Source of the DNA: JAGMXM01 sp964458325
Lineage (GTDB): Bacteria > Verrucomicrobiota > Verrucomicrobiia > Limisphaerales > UBA1319
DNA: 64,000 nt
Direction of reading: 5' to 3'
NCBI GenBank assembly: GCA_964458325.1
Contig: CAYWIM010000002.1
Location: forward strand, 33,786-97,785
Both the position numbers and the translations under genes were made by a program. Position 1 is the first letter of the stretch. Every line of letters begins with the position of its first letter. The notes beneath the pieces were generated by a model. The model was not told the DNA's origin and ran no database searches. It was given only the letters and a program-made list of their open reading frames with translations. Of this stretch, positions 50,997-59,315 are shown piece after piece.

Positions 50997-51485
50997 TCAT
51001 GGCCCCAGCCCGGTTTCACCCGGACCGGCACCCTCCCATCCCTGCTGGCGCAGCGCCTCGTACAAAACGATCGCCACGCAGTTGGACAGGTTCAGCGAAC
51101 GCGACACCGGATTTGCCATGGGGATGCGGACCCAGTGGTCGCGGTGCTGGTCGAGCAGGGCCCGCGGCAGACCCGCCGTCTCGCGTCCGAACACCAGAAA
51201 ATCCCCCGCCCCGAAGACGACATCAGCGTAGCAGCGCGGCCCGCTGGATTCCACCAGCCAAAGGCACGCACCCGGCGGCCGATGCCGATCGAATTCCAGC
51301 CAGCTCGGCCACCGATGCCATTCGACCTGCTGCCAGTAGTCCATCCCCGCCCGCCGCAAATCCCGATCCTCGAGCCGGAACCCGAACGGCTCGATCAAAT
51401 GCAGGACCGTTCGCGTGGCCGCGCACAGCCGCGCCACATTGCCCGTGTTGGGCGGGATCTCCGGTTCCACCAGCACCACATGCAT
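50997..51485 (-). CDS. trmL: tRNA (cytidine(34)-2'-O)-methyltransferase TrmL
   Basis: 162 residues, the usual TrmL length. SPOUT/SpoU knot motifs: EIPPNTGNVARLCAAT at the N-terminus, then LVFGRETAGLP and IPMANPVSRSLNLSNCVAIVLYEA-type knot residues. It methylates the ribose at the wobble position of tRNA-Leu in bacteria studied so far. It starts 11 bp after the rhamnosidase gene on the same strand, so they may share a transcript though the functions are unrelated. Confidence 0.93.
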   Translation of the reverse strand: MHVVLVEPEIPPNTGNVARLCAATRTVLHLIEPFGFRLEDRDLRRAGMDYWQQVEWHRWPSWLEFDRHRPPGACLWLVESSGPRCYADVVFGAGDFLVFGRETAGLPRALLDQHRDHWVRIPMANPVSRSLNLSNCVAIVLYEALRQQGWEGAGPGETGLGP

Positions 51486-51496
51486 TCAGGCGCGGA

Positions 51497-54460
51497 TTAC
51501 GGGATCTTCTGGCCATTGAACGTGACTTCGAGTCCGGCGTGGGAATCGTTCCGCTCGAACACGGCCTCGACGGTGGCCGGGGTTCTGGACTGGACAGCCA
51601 GGTTCTTCCCATCCAGTTTCCATGCGACCTCGACGGGGCCGCGCACGGTCGAGACAGCTCCGCGGGCCCAGCTCAATCCGTTGAGCCGGGGGCTGATTCG
51701 GACGGCCCGGCCGCCCGGGGCAGTCTCGTGGATGCCCAGCACGATCCGATTCAGAAACCGCGTGGGGGCGGAGGACCAGGCATGGCAGTGGCTGCGCGTG
51801 GGGAATCCGCCCGAGCCGGTCGTGCCGGACGGAAAGCTCTCCCACACGGTGGTGGCCCCGCTCTCCACCATCGGCAGGTAATGCCGGTAGATCTCCCGCA
51901 CGATCTCATCCTCCATCCCCAGCTTCTCGTAAGTCTCGTAGAGATATAGCATGGCGAAGGGCGATCCGATCCGCACCATTTGCGGAGGGGGATTCGTGAG
52001 GTTGCGCGTCGCCTGGGCCCAATGCTCGGCCGGCAGCACATCGTAAAGCATCGAGAGAAAGCTGGTGTGCTGGCAGGTCGACGGGCTGGCATTGCCCGAG
52101 TCGTGGATGCTGTCCGGATACGTTCCGCGGGCGGGATCCCACCATCGGTTGATGCCGCGCGCCAGGCGCGCGCGCAGGTTCTTGAGCCAGTCCGCATGCG
52201 TGCGGTCGCCCAGCGCCTCGCCCGCCCGCAGCGCCGCGTCGATGGCGCCCACCATGAACAGGCTGTTGTGCATCACCGTCTTGCGCCCCTGGTCGATGCC
52301 GGACCAGTCGAACAGGTTCCAGTACGGCGCGCTGAACAGCCCCTGTTCGTTGACCATCTTTTCCGCCCCTTGCAGGTTGGCGATCACCGCGGGGTAGATC
52401 TCCCCCAGGAACTCGCGGTCGCCCGTGCGCCAGTAGTAATCCCAAGTCGATATGCCCCAGAGAAAGCTCCAGGCCGGCAGCAGGCAATCCCAGCTCGATG
52501 GCGTCTGGCATCCCACGATCGGGTAGCGCTCCAGCGATTGCCCCGTGATCCGTATGCACCGCCGGGCCAGGTCCTCGGCCCCGAACACCCCATACGCCAG
52601 CAGCGATTCGTTCCGCGCATCCCCCACCCAGTGCGTCTGCTCATACAGAGGGCAGTCGGTGAAGGTGTCCTCCATGCAGAGCTTCAGCGTGCGCGTCGAT
52701 ATGTTCCAGATGGCGTCCAAGCGCGCGTCGCTGCAGGAGAACGAGCCCGCATAGTGGACCGGATAGGTGGATTCGACCGAATAGAGCCGCCGGATCTGGA
52801 CCGGAGTTTTCTGATTGCGCAGGGTCAGGTAGAGGAAGCGCCCCGAGCGGCGCTTGAGCGAGACAAACCGGTTCACGCCATCGCGCGTGATGTATCGCAG
52901 GCCGTTCCGATTGCCCCCCGTGTGCTGCAGCCGGCCGTCCGGCGCGATATACTCGATCGCATGGAGATCCACCCGGACTCCGGCATCGGCGATCAGCTCG
53001 AATCCGTAGTATCCGCAATGCTGCTCGCCGAAATCGTAGACCAGCTCGACCTCCGCGCCCCGGGCGGGCCGGATCACGGTGCTCTCGGGCGTGTCATGCA
53101 TCAGCGCCTCGGGCCGGTCCACCAGCGGCCCCGCGTCCCCCACCACCTGCCGCTCCTGAAACTGCCAGGTGAAATCCTCGACGAACATCTCCGGCCATGG
53201 CATCACTTCCGCCCGCGATCGGAGCTGATCCCGAAACGAAGCGGCATCCTTGACCGAGCTGAGCAGCGTCTCCGCCAGCCGGCCGTAGCCATCGATCGCC
53301 TTCGCCAAACGCGGATCCTCGGACCGGAATTCGATCCACCGGATGTCGTTGGTCGCCAGCGCATACTCGGGGAATCGGAGAAAGCACCAGGGATTCGAGT
53401 GAGCCGCATCGAGCGGGTTCTCGAGCGTGAGCGCCAGCGGCTCGCGGAACCGCAGGGCTTTCTCCTTTTGGTGGCTGAAGAGATCGCTCGACAGAGCCAA
53501 AACCAAATGCCGTCCCGCCGATAGCTGGAAGGGCTTCGAGCCTCCCCGGATTCCGTCGATCGCCACCTTCATGCCTTCGGTCTGAACCACCACAGTCGCC
53601 GCCCGGTCCAGCACCAGCCACGTGGCCATCCCCGCCGCGCAGCTCGCCCCGTGGTTTGCCTCGATCCGTCCCGGGTTCACCAGCCGCGCAGCCGGCATGC
53701 AGAAATGGATGCCAGCAGCCCGCACCAGGTTCGCGCCCCGATACGATCGCAATCCAACCGGTTGCTTGGTCAGCAAGGCCACGTCCCGCGGCTGCAAGTC
53801 CTTCCAGGGGCCGCCCTGCGCCGGGAATAGGACGGCCGCCGGCCGGAACACCAGGTCCGCCTCGCGCCGCGCATCGTAGAACTCGACCGGCTCCATCTGG
53901 ATGCTCACCTTCGGCGTGTTGGTGATCCAGGCCGGCGCCGCCGCGATTTCCCACGAGGCATCGGTCCCGAGCTGGATCTGCCGGCCATTCCGCAGCCGGA
54001 CGTCCAACTGCGCCAGCAGCCCCGCCTGTTGGGGCACCCGATGGAAATCGCCCACCCCGTAATATCGAGCCGTCACGCGGATTTCGTTCGCCCCTTCCGC
54101 GAGATACGGCGTCGCGTCGATCTCGTCATACTGGAAGTGCTCGGGCCAGCTGCGCGCCGGGCCATCATTCACCCACTGCCCGTTGATCTCGAGCCGGTAG
54201 TAGCTGTCGGCCGTAATGCGCAGCGCCGCCGTCAACGGCCGTTCGAGCTGGAACTGACGCCGCGCAACCACCGTCTGGTTATAGGCGTGCACATCCGCCC
54301 CCGCCTGCCAGATCCACTGCGCGGCCCACGGGCTCGACGTCGAGCTCTCCGCGGCATGTGCCCTTTCCGCTACTGCCGCGCTCAGCATCATGATCCCGAT
54401 CGCTATTCCGGCGGTTCCTCGGCGAACCGCGCCCCCTTGCCATGACATCTTGCTGTTCAT
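51497..54460 (-). CDS. Exported GH78-type alpha-L-rhamnosidase-like protein
   Basis: 987 residues. A signal peptide (AGIAIGIMMLSAAVAERAHA) leads to beta-sandwich domains (WIWQAGADVHAY, ADSYYRLEINGQWVNDGPAR), then an (alpha/alpha)6-barrel with the family region DTFTDCPLYEQTHWVGDARNE. There GH78 enzymes have DCPxRxE-x-x-GW-x-GD and the Glu that acts as general acid; here E lies in YEQTHWVGD. A short C-terminal beta domain (APGGRAVRISPRL) is also typical. It should release rhamnose from plant or algal polysaccharides in the periplasm or outside. The ATG at 54460 follows the coiled-coil gene stop by one base, with AAGGGA upstream. Confidence 0.87.
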   Translation of the reverse strand: MNSKMSWQGGAVRRGTAGIAIGIMMLSAAVAERAHAAESSTSSPWAAQWIWQAGADVHAYNQTVVARRQFQLERPLTAALRITADSYYRLEINGQWVNDGPARSWPEHFQYDEIDATPYLAEGANEIRVTARYYGVGDFHRVPQQAGLLAQLDVRLRNGRQIQLGTDASWEIAAAPAWITNTPKVSIQMEPVEFYDARREADLVFRPAAVLFPAQGGPWKDLQPRDVALLTKQPVGLRSYRGANLVRAAGIHFCMPAARLVNPGRIEANHGASCAAGMATWLVLDRAATVVVQTEGMKVAIDGIRGGSKPFQLSAGRHLVLALSSDLFSHQKEKALRFREPLALTLENPLDAAHSNPWCFLRFPEYALATNDIRWIEFRSEDPRLAKAIDGYGRLAETLLSSVKDAASFRDQLRSRAEVMPWPEMFVEDFTWQFQERQVVGDAGPLVDRPEALMHDTPESTVIRPARGAEVELVYDFGEQHCGYYGFELIADAGVRVDLHAIEYIAPDGRLQHTGGNRNGLRYITRDGVNRFVSLKRRSGRFLYLTLRNQKTPVQIRRLYSVESTYPVHYAGSFSCSDARLDAIWNISTRTLKLCMEDTFTDCPLYEQTHWVGDARNESLLAYGVFGAEDLARRCIRITGQSLERYPIVGCQTPSSWDCLLPAWSFLWGISTWDYYWRTGDREFLGEIYPAVIANLQGAEKMVNEQGLFSAPYWNLFDWSGIDQGRKTVMHNSLFMVGAIDAALRAGEALGDRTHADWLKNLRARLARGINRWWDPARGTYPDSIHDSGNASPSTCQHTSFLSMLYDVLPAEHWAQATRNLTNPPPQMVRIGSPFAMLYLYETYEKLGMEDEIVREIYRHYLPMVESGATTVWESFPSGTTGSGGFPTRSHCHAWSSAPTRFLNRIVLGIHETAPGGRAVRISPRLNGLSWARGAVSTVRGPVEVAWKLDGKNLAVQSRTPATVEAVFERNDSHAGLEVTFNGQKIP

Positions 54461-54461
54461 A

Positions 54462-55532
54462 TTATCCCTTATCCGGCGCGGTCTTGCGAGCCTGCTCGGC
54501 CAGGAGTTTTTGCAGGTCTGCCAGGGATTTCGATTGCGACGCGCCCTCGACGGTCTTTTCCGCAATGTCTTGGACTTTCTGGTAGGCGGCTTCGAGTTGG
54601 CGGGTCATTCGCGTGTTTTGGTCCGCGCATTCTTTGAGCGCCTTTTCCAACGATTCGATCCGGGTAGCGGAGACGTTGCGTTCGCCCTCGGATTCCTTGC
54701 GCAGCAGGTCTTCCCGGTTCTTGGCCTCCAGCTTGAGCTTGTCGGTGATTTCTTTCACCGCCTTGTCCACGGCCGCCTCGAGTTCCTTCGGAAACGCCGC
54801 CACGCGAGCGCGGGCGATGGCCAATTCCTGCTCCTGTCCCGCGATCGCTCTTTCCCGCTCAGCCAGTTCCTTCTCCGCCGCTTCGCGTTTCTGTTTGAGC
54901 TCCTTTTCGAGCGTGATCTTCTCGTCGGCAAGCTTGTCTTTGACGGACTGCTGATCGCGCTTGAAGAGGTAAGCGAATTCCTCCTTCTCCCGCTCCCGGG
55001 CCTTCTTCTCCGCGGCATCCCGTTCCTTGATCTCCGCGTCGTGCAAGCGCTTATCTCTCTCCCATTCCGCGCGTGTGGCCTCGATCTCCTCCGTGAGTTC
55101 TTCCCGTTCCGCAGTAAGTTGGATTTCGGACTCGCGCCGCTTCAGATTCTGGGCTTCGATCAATGCGGCGAGCGTGGCGGCCGCTTTCTCAATCCCGTAC
55201 AGCTCCTGCAACTCGAGTTGTTTGGCTTCGACCGCCTTCTGCACCGCCTTGAATTTCGCGGTCTCCGAGTCCAGCTTTTCAGCCAGATCCGCCAGCAACC
55301 GTCCGATTTCGGCCTTCAGGCTGCCCAGATCGCGCTCAATGCCGGCTGGTGACAGGGTTTCCGCCACCCGAACGGCTTCTTGAACCCGCTTTTCTTCGAG
55401 TTGGCGGGCCGGCGCCAGCTCGGCGGCGCGCTTCTCTTGAAATTGTTTCAGCAGCGCCTGGTAAGCCTCGAGCATTTCTTGCTTGGTGTTCTTCTCGCTC
55501 AATTTCCGCACGGGATCGGGTTTCTCTGGCAT
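54462..55532 (-). CDS. Long coiled-coil protein of unknown function
   Basis: 356 residues, almost entirely charged heptads rich in Glu, Lys, Ala and Leu from about residue 10 to 340. There is no signal peptide, membrane segment or catalytic motif. It should be a cytoplasmic, elongated, oligomeric protein. The ATG at 55532 starts MPEKPDPVRKLSEKN and has AGAAGG eleven bases upstream; longer forms to 55616 add a non-helical stretch. Its stop is one base from the rhamnosidase start. I do not recognise a family. The 159-bp gap upstream, to the hydrolase gene, shows no recognised element. Confidence 0.75.
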   Translation of the reverse strand: MPEKPDPVRKLSEKNTKQEMLEAYQALLKQFQEKRAAELAPARQLEEKRVQEAVRVAETLSPAGIERDLGSLKAEIGRLLADLAEKLDSETAKFKAVQKAVEAKQLELQELYGIEKAAATLAALIEAQNLKRRESEIQLTAEREELTEEIEATRAEWERDKRLHDAEIKERDAAEKKAREREKEEFAYLFKRDQQSVKDKLADEKITLEKELKQKREAAEKELAERERAIAGQEQELAIARARVAAFPKELEAAVDKAVKEITDKLKLEAKNREDLLRKESEGERNVSATRIESLEKALKECADQNTRMTRQLEAAYQKVQDIAEKTVEGASQSKSLADLQKLLAEQARKTAPDKG

Positions 55533-55691
55533 AGCAGGGCCTTCTGTTCTTTTGGGACGGTCTTTCGACACCGGATGCTGGTGAATCTGGCCCCGGGTCG
55601 CTTCCGAGGCGAGCAAATTCTGATCGCGATACCCCTTCCCGGGTAACAGTTACTTTTGGCGCATGGCGGATTGTTCCATTCTTCGGGTTGA

Positions 55692-56771
55692 TCAAGGATT
55701 CAATATCCGGATCTCTTGCGGAGAAATCCGGGGCCCCAAATGCTGCTCCATCCACGCAAGCATCCGGCTCCACATGGCCGGCGTATAGCGGTGTCCAACT
55801 CCCGGATAGATCACGCTCTGGAAACGATCCTCTGCGTTCGATAGGCGGTAGACCGGCTTGACCTTCGACGCAACTGTCCGCACGCCTTCCACGGGCGATC
55901 CCTGATCTGCTGCGCCGGACAGGAACAGCAGGGGGCGAGGCGCGGCCAAGGCCACCACCGCCTCGATATCGAAATGGGCCAGCAGACCCGGCACGTAGTA
56001 GTAAATGCCATGGTGTCGAAGTCCCTGGCGGCGGATCAGATCCTGGCAGCGGGTCAGGCAGCAAACCCCCACCCCCGTCGCCGGCCGGTCATCGAGCGCC
56101 ATGATCCACCATGTGCGCGTCGATCCCATGCTGATTCCAGTCACTCCGATCCGGCGGGCATCGACCTCCGGCCGCGAGCAGAGGTAATCCAGCGCCATCA
56201 GATCGTCCCGGACCATCAGCCCCCACAGCGTCCGCCCCGTCCAGAGAAGCAACTTGCTGGCTGTCAGTTCGCCGGCAATGCCCTTCTCTTCGATCCCGCC
56301 CGGTCCTCGCCCATTGCGCTCGCCGAATCCGCAGGCGTCGATGGCCAGCACGACGTAGCCCCGGCGGACCAGTTCCGGCCCGGGCGCCACCGGAGCCGCA
56401 TTCCGCTCGAACAATTCCTCCTTCCCCACTTCATACTGCTCGCCGTGCCAGTGGCAATAGAGGATGGCCGGGGACGGACCTTCGGAAGGCGGCAGCAACA
56501 AATAGCCTGGCACAATCGATCCCGTTCCGTTGTCGAACTGAAACTTTTCCAGGCGGTAATCCCCGCGATCCTCGATTGCAAGAATCTGAACCGCAGGCAC
56601 TCGGGGTCGAGGCGGGAATCGACCCAGCAGCATCCCCAGCCGGGAGCGGATGGACCGCCGCTGGCGCCGCCATGCGCTCCGCGTCGCGGGCGCACGGAAC
56701 TCCGGGACCGGCCGGGCCGCCGCCAGCCAGCGGATCGGGTCCCGGTCAGCGTTATGCGATCTCGAGGCCAT
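55692..56771 (-). CDS. Alpha/beta hydrolase (acetyl xylan esterase/dienelactone hydrolase-like)
   Basis: 359 residues. The catalytic triad is visible: nucleophile Ser in GVTGISMGS, Asp in LFLSGAADQGSP and His in YPGVGHRYTPAM. An oxyanion region (AILYCHWHGEQYEVGKEE) and ACGFGERNGRG fit the large family of carbohydrate-ester hydrolases common in this phylum. No signal peptide is visible; the N-terminal 50 residues are Arg-rich. The substrate is not determinable. It is divergent from the TIGR04073-like gene, with a crowded 67-bp gap between the two reading frames. Confidence 0.83.
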   Translation of the reverse strand: MASRSHNADRDPIRWLAAARPVPEFRAPATRSAWRRQRRSIRSRLGMLLGRFPPRPRVPAVQILAIEDRGDYRLEKFQFDNGTGSIVPGYLLLPPSEGPSPAILYCHWHGEQYEVGKEELFERNAAPVAPGPELVRRGYVVLAIDACGFGERNGRGPGGIEEKGIAGELTASKLLLWTGRTLWGLMVRDDLMALDYLCSRPEVDARRIGVTGISMGSTRTWWIMALDDRPATGVGVCCLTRCQDLIRRQGLRHHGIYYYVPGLLAHFDIEAVVALAAPRPLLFLSGAADQGSPVEGVRTVASKVKPVYRLSNAEDRFQSVIYPGVGHRYTPAMWSRMLAWMEQHLGPRISPQEIRILNP

Positions 56772-56812
56772 GGGGATACCGTACGGCCGCCATGCTACAC
56801 TCGAAAAGACGC

Positions 56813-56840
56813 TTTACAAGATCGGATGATTCGTTAGAGT
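56813..56840 (+). promoter_or_regulatory. Candidate sigma-70 promoter of the TIGR04073-like gene
   Basis: TTTACA (56813-56818) is separated by 16 bases from TAGAGT (56835-56840), five and four matches to consensus. Transcription would begin near 56847, which excludes an in-frame ATG at 56839 and favours a start at 56857 or 56863. Confidence 0.35.
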
Positions 56841-56856
56841 GCGATCGACTTTGACA

Positions 56857-57300
56857 ATGGCTATGCATATTCGAACCAATGTGATCCTCGCGCTGGCAGC
56901 CGCGATGTTTCTGACTGCAGGCTGTGCCGGCCCCGAACGAAAGCTCGGCCGCGGCATCTCCAATGCCACTGAGTTCGCCCGCCTGGGCGAGATGGGTCGG
57001 AGCATGGAGCAAACGCTGCTGTTCGATAATTCAGGAAGCTATGCGTTGGGCATGGTACGCGGCATCAGCCGCAGCGTCGAACGCACCGCGGTCGGCGTCT
57101 ATGAAATCGTCAGCTTCCCCATCCCCGACCGGCGCGGCTACGATCCATTGCTCAAGCCGGAGCATCCCCAGTATGCCGACTGCTATAAGCCGGGCCGCAT
57201 GGGAGACGTGTTCCTCAATCCGGACGCCAACCTCGGCTTCAGCGGAGGCGATATCCTGCCCTTCGTCCCCGGCAACCGGTTCCGCATTTTCGAGAACTGA
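56857..57300 (+). CDS. TIGR04073-like exosortase-system-associated lipoprotein
   Basis: 147 residues. A lipoprotein-like signal (NVILALAAAMFLTAGC) is followed by RKLGRGISNATEFARLGEM, GMVRGISRSVERTAVGVYEIVSFPIP and YDPLLKPEHP. These match my memory of the TIGR04073 family, small proteins found in Verrucomicrobiota and Lentisphaerota genomes that carry exosortase/PEP-CTERM systems. The biochemical role is unknown. The lipobox is slightly off (T-A-G-C), so it may be soluble instead. It agrees with the PEP-CTERM protein at 10207-10905. Confidence 0.83.
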   Translation: MAMHIRTNVILALAAAMFLTAGCAGPERKLGRGISNATEFARLGEMGRSMEQTLLFDNSGSYALGMVRGISRSVERTAVGVYEIVSFPIPDRRGYDPLLKPEHPQYADCYKPGRMGDVFLNPDANLGFSGGDILPFVPGNRFRIFEN

Positions 57301-57317
57301 CGCCGGCCGTTTTTCCC

Positions 57318-57352
57318 GGGCGCCAGCCGCTGGGCGGCAGGCGCCCTTTTTT
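57318..57352 (+). terminator. Rho-independent terminator ending three bases before ispE
   Basis: GGGCGCC (57318-57324) pairs with GGCGCCC (57340-57346), with a further short stem possible in the loop, and six Ts follow at 57347-57352. It terminates the TIGR04073-like transcript, but its T tract almost touches the ispE start. Confidence 0.8.
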
Positions 57353-57355
57353 GTG

Positions 57356-58237
57356 ATGAAGGCGATCGAGCGCTCCTCGCCCTGCAAGGTCAATCTGCTC
57401 CTCAATGTCCTCGGACGCCGCACCGATGGCTTTCATGAGATCGAAACCGTGTTCCACCCCGTCCCGGTCTGCGATCGGCTTCGATTCGAGACGGTTTCGG
57501 CCCCGGGGATTGATCTGACCTGCAGCATCCCTGGCCTTCCCACGGACCACCGCAACCTGGTTTATCGGGCTGCCGCTGCCTTCCTCACATCGGCCTCCCT
57601 GCCCCAAGGGGTCCGGATCCACCTCGAGAAGCAATTGCCGCTGGCCGCCGGCCTGGGCGGCGGCAGCGCCAATGCCGCCACAACACTGCTCGCACTCAAC
57701 GAGCTGTTCGGCGATCCGCTCTCCGCCGATCAACTCGCAGCCATCGCCCGGACCTTGGGCTCGGATGTCCCGTTCTTCCTCCAGGATCAGCCCGCTCTCG
57801 GGCTTGGACGCGGCGAGATCATCCGGCCTCTGGGCCGTTTCCCTGCTCTGACCGGCGCGTCGATCATCCTGGTCCATCCCGGATTTGGTGTTCCGACCCC
57901 TTGGGCCTATGCGCAGCTGGCGTCCACTCCCAGACCGTCTTACGGCGAACCCGGCCGCGCCCAGCCATTGATTCACGCGCTCCAAACCGGCACGCTCGAG
58001 GATGCGGCGCCCCTCTTCTCCAACGCACTCGAGCAACCCGTGATGCGCAAGTATCCGCTCCTGGCCCTGATCCGCGAGGAATGGCTCGATGCCGGTGCAC
58101 CGGTCGCTCTCATGTCCGGCAGCGGTTCCACCATGTTCGCCCTCGCCGGCGAACCCAGCCTCGCTGAGCTCCTTGCAGATCGTTGCATGCGGCGGTTTGG
58201 CCCGGCTATCTGGTCTGCCATCGCGCCATTGTCATGA
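57356..58237 (+). CDS. ispE: 4-diphosphocytidyl-2-C-methyl-D-erythritol kinase IspE
   Basis: 293 residues of the GHMP kinase family, catalysing the ATP-dependent step of the MEP isoprenoid pathway. Motifs: SPCKVNLLLNVLGRRTDGFHEI at the N-terminus (written here as SPCKVNLLLNV then GRRTDGFHEI), the ATP loop PLAAGLGGGSANAAT, the SDVPFFL motif and the C-terminal MSGSGSTMFAL. The ATG at 57356 is directly preceded by an in-frame GTG; both lie just behind a terminator, so the ribosome binding site is unclear. The next gene makes prenyl diphosphates, fitting the same pathway. Confidence 0.93.
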   Translation: MKAIERSSPCKVNLLLNVLGRRTDGFHEIETVFHPVPVCDRLRFETVSAPGIDLTCSIPGLPTDHRNLVYRAAAAFLTSASLPQGVRIHLEKQLPLAAGLGGGSANAATTLLALNELFGDPLSADQLAAIARTLGSDVPFFLQDQPALGLGRGEIIRPLGRFPALTGASIILVHPGFGVPTPWAYAQLASTPRPSYGEPGRAQPLIHALQTGTLEDAAPLFSNALEQPVMRKYPLLALIREEWLDAGAPVALMSGSGSTMFALAGEPSLAELLADRCMRRFGPAIWSAIAPLS

Positions 58238-58321
58238 ACGGGCTTGCATGATTCCTGCCTTTCTTTAGCATGCCCCTGCCCCCGCGGGGAACGCATGCAG
58301 CCTCCGGGGACGATACACAAC

Positions 58322-59239
58322 ATGACCTCGCAGGAATCGACCACCGGCACATCGGCCTTTGACTTGAAGGCGTTCCTCTCCTCCCGCACGGACCGGATCA
58401 ACCGCGCCCTCGACCGGTTCCTGCCGCGCCCCGCCACCAAGCCGCCGACCATCCACCGCGCGATGCGCTACTCGATGTTTGCGGGAGGAAAGCGCCTGCG
58501 ACCCATCCTCTGCCTCGCCGCGGCGGAGGCCTGCAGCGGCTCGATCCAGGCTGCCCTCCCCCTGGCATGCGCCGTCGAATGCATCCACACCTACTCGCTC
58601 ATTCATGATGATCTGCCCGCCATGGATAACGACGATTTCCGGCGCGGCAAGCCCACCAGCCACAAGGTCTTCGGCGAAGGGATCGCCATCCTCGCCGGCG
58701 ACGCGCTCCTGACCCACGCCTTCGAGATCATCGCCCAGGCCAAACCCACCCCCCGCTACCGCACCCAGGATTACCTGCGCGAACTCGCTCGCACCGCCGG
58801 CTCGCGCTACCTCATCGCCGGCCAGGTGGCCGACCTCGAAAACGAAGGCCGCTCCGTCTCCCGACGCGAGCTCCAGTTCGTCCACCAATGCAAGACATCC
58901 GCCCTCCTCTGCGCCGCGGTGCGCCTGGGCGGCATGAGCGCCAATTGCCTCCCCTCTCATCTGGAAGCCCTGACCCGGTTCGGCCAGCATGTCGGATTGG
59001 CCTTCCAGATCGTGGACGACATCCTGGACGTCACCCAGACCAGCGAGAAGCTCGGCAAGACCGCCGGCAAAGACGCCCGAGCCCAAAAGGCCACCTACCC
59101 GGCCCTCCTCGGGCTCGACGCCTCGCGACGCCTGGCCGCCCGCCTGACCGCCCAAGCCTTCGCCGCTCTGGCCGTGTTCCACGGACGCGCCGCCGCCCTC
59201 GAAGCCCTCGCCGGCCACCTCCTTCGCCGTGACCGCTAA
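58322..59239 (+). CDS. ispA: Short-chain polyprenyl diphosphate synthase (FPP/GGPP synthase type)
   Basis: 305 residues. The first Asp-rich motif reads DDLPAMDNDDFRRG and the second DDILDVT. FAGGKRLRPILC and GQVADLE are also in place, so it should be active. It condenses IPP with allylic diphosphates; IspA-type enzymes usually make farnesyl or geranylgeranyl diphosphate. The product length cannot be fixed from the sequence, so the symbol is tentative. The ATG at 58322 (MTSQESTTGTS) is the most family-like start; a frame extension to 58244 looks non-coding. It lies 84 bp after ispE. Confidence 0.9.
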   Translation: MTSQESTTGTSAFDLKAFLSSRTDRINRALDRFLPRPATKPPTIHRAMRYSMFAGGKRLRPILCLAAAEACSGSIQAALPLACAVECIHTYSLIHDDLPAMDNDDFRRGKPTSHKVFGEGIAILAGDALLTHAFEIIAQAKPTPRYRTQDYLRELARTAGSRYLIAGQVADLENEGRSVSRRELQFVHQCKTSALLCAAVRLGGMSANCLPSHLEALTRFGQHVGLAFQIVDDILDVTQTSEKLGKTAGKDARAQKATYPALLGLDASRRLAARLTAQAFAALAVFHGRAAALEALAGHLLRRDR

Positions 59240-59315
59240 GGGTCTGTGCAAGTCAGGCTCGTTCCATTCCGGTTTCGCTGGCACTGGCCGCCGATTCCGC
59301 TATCGTTTCGCCATG

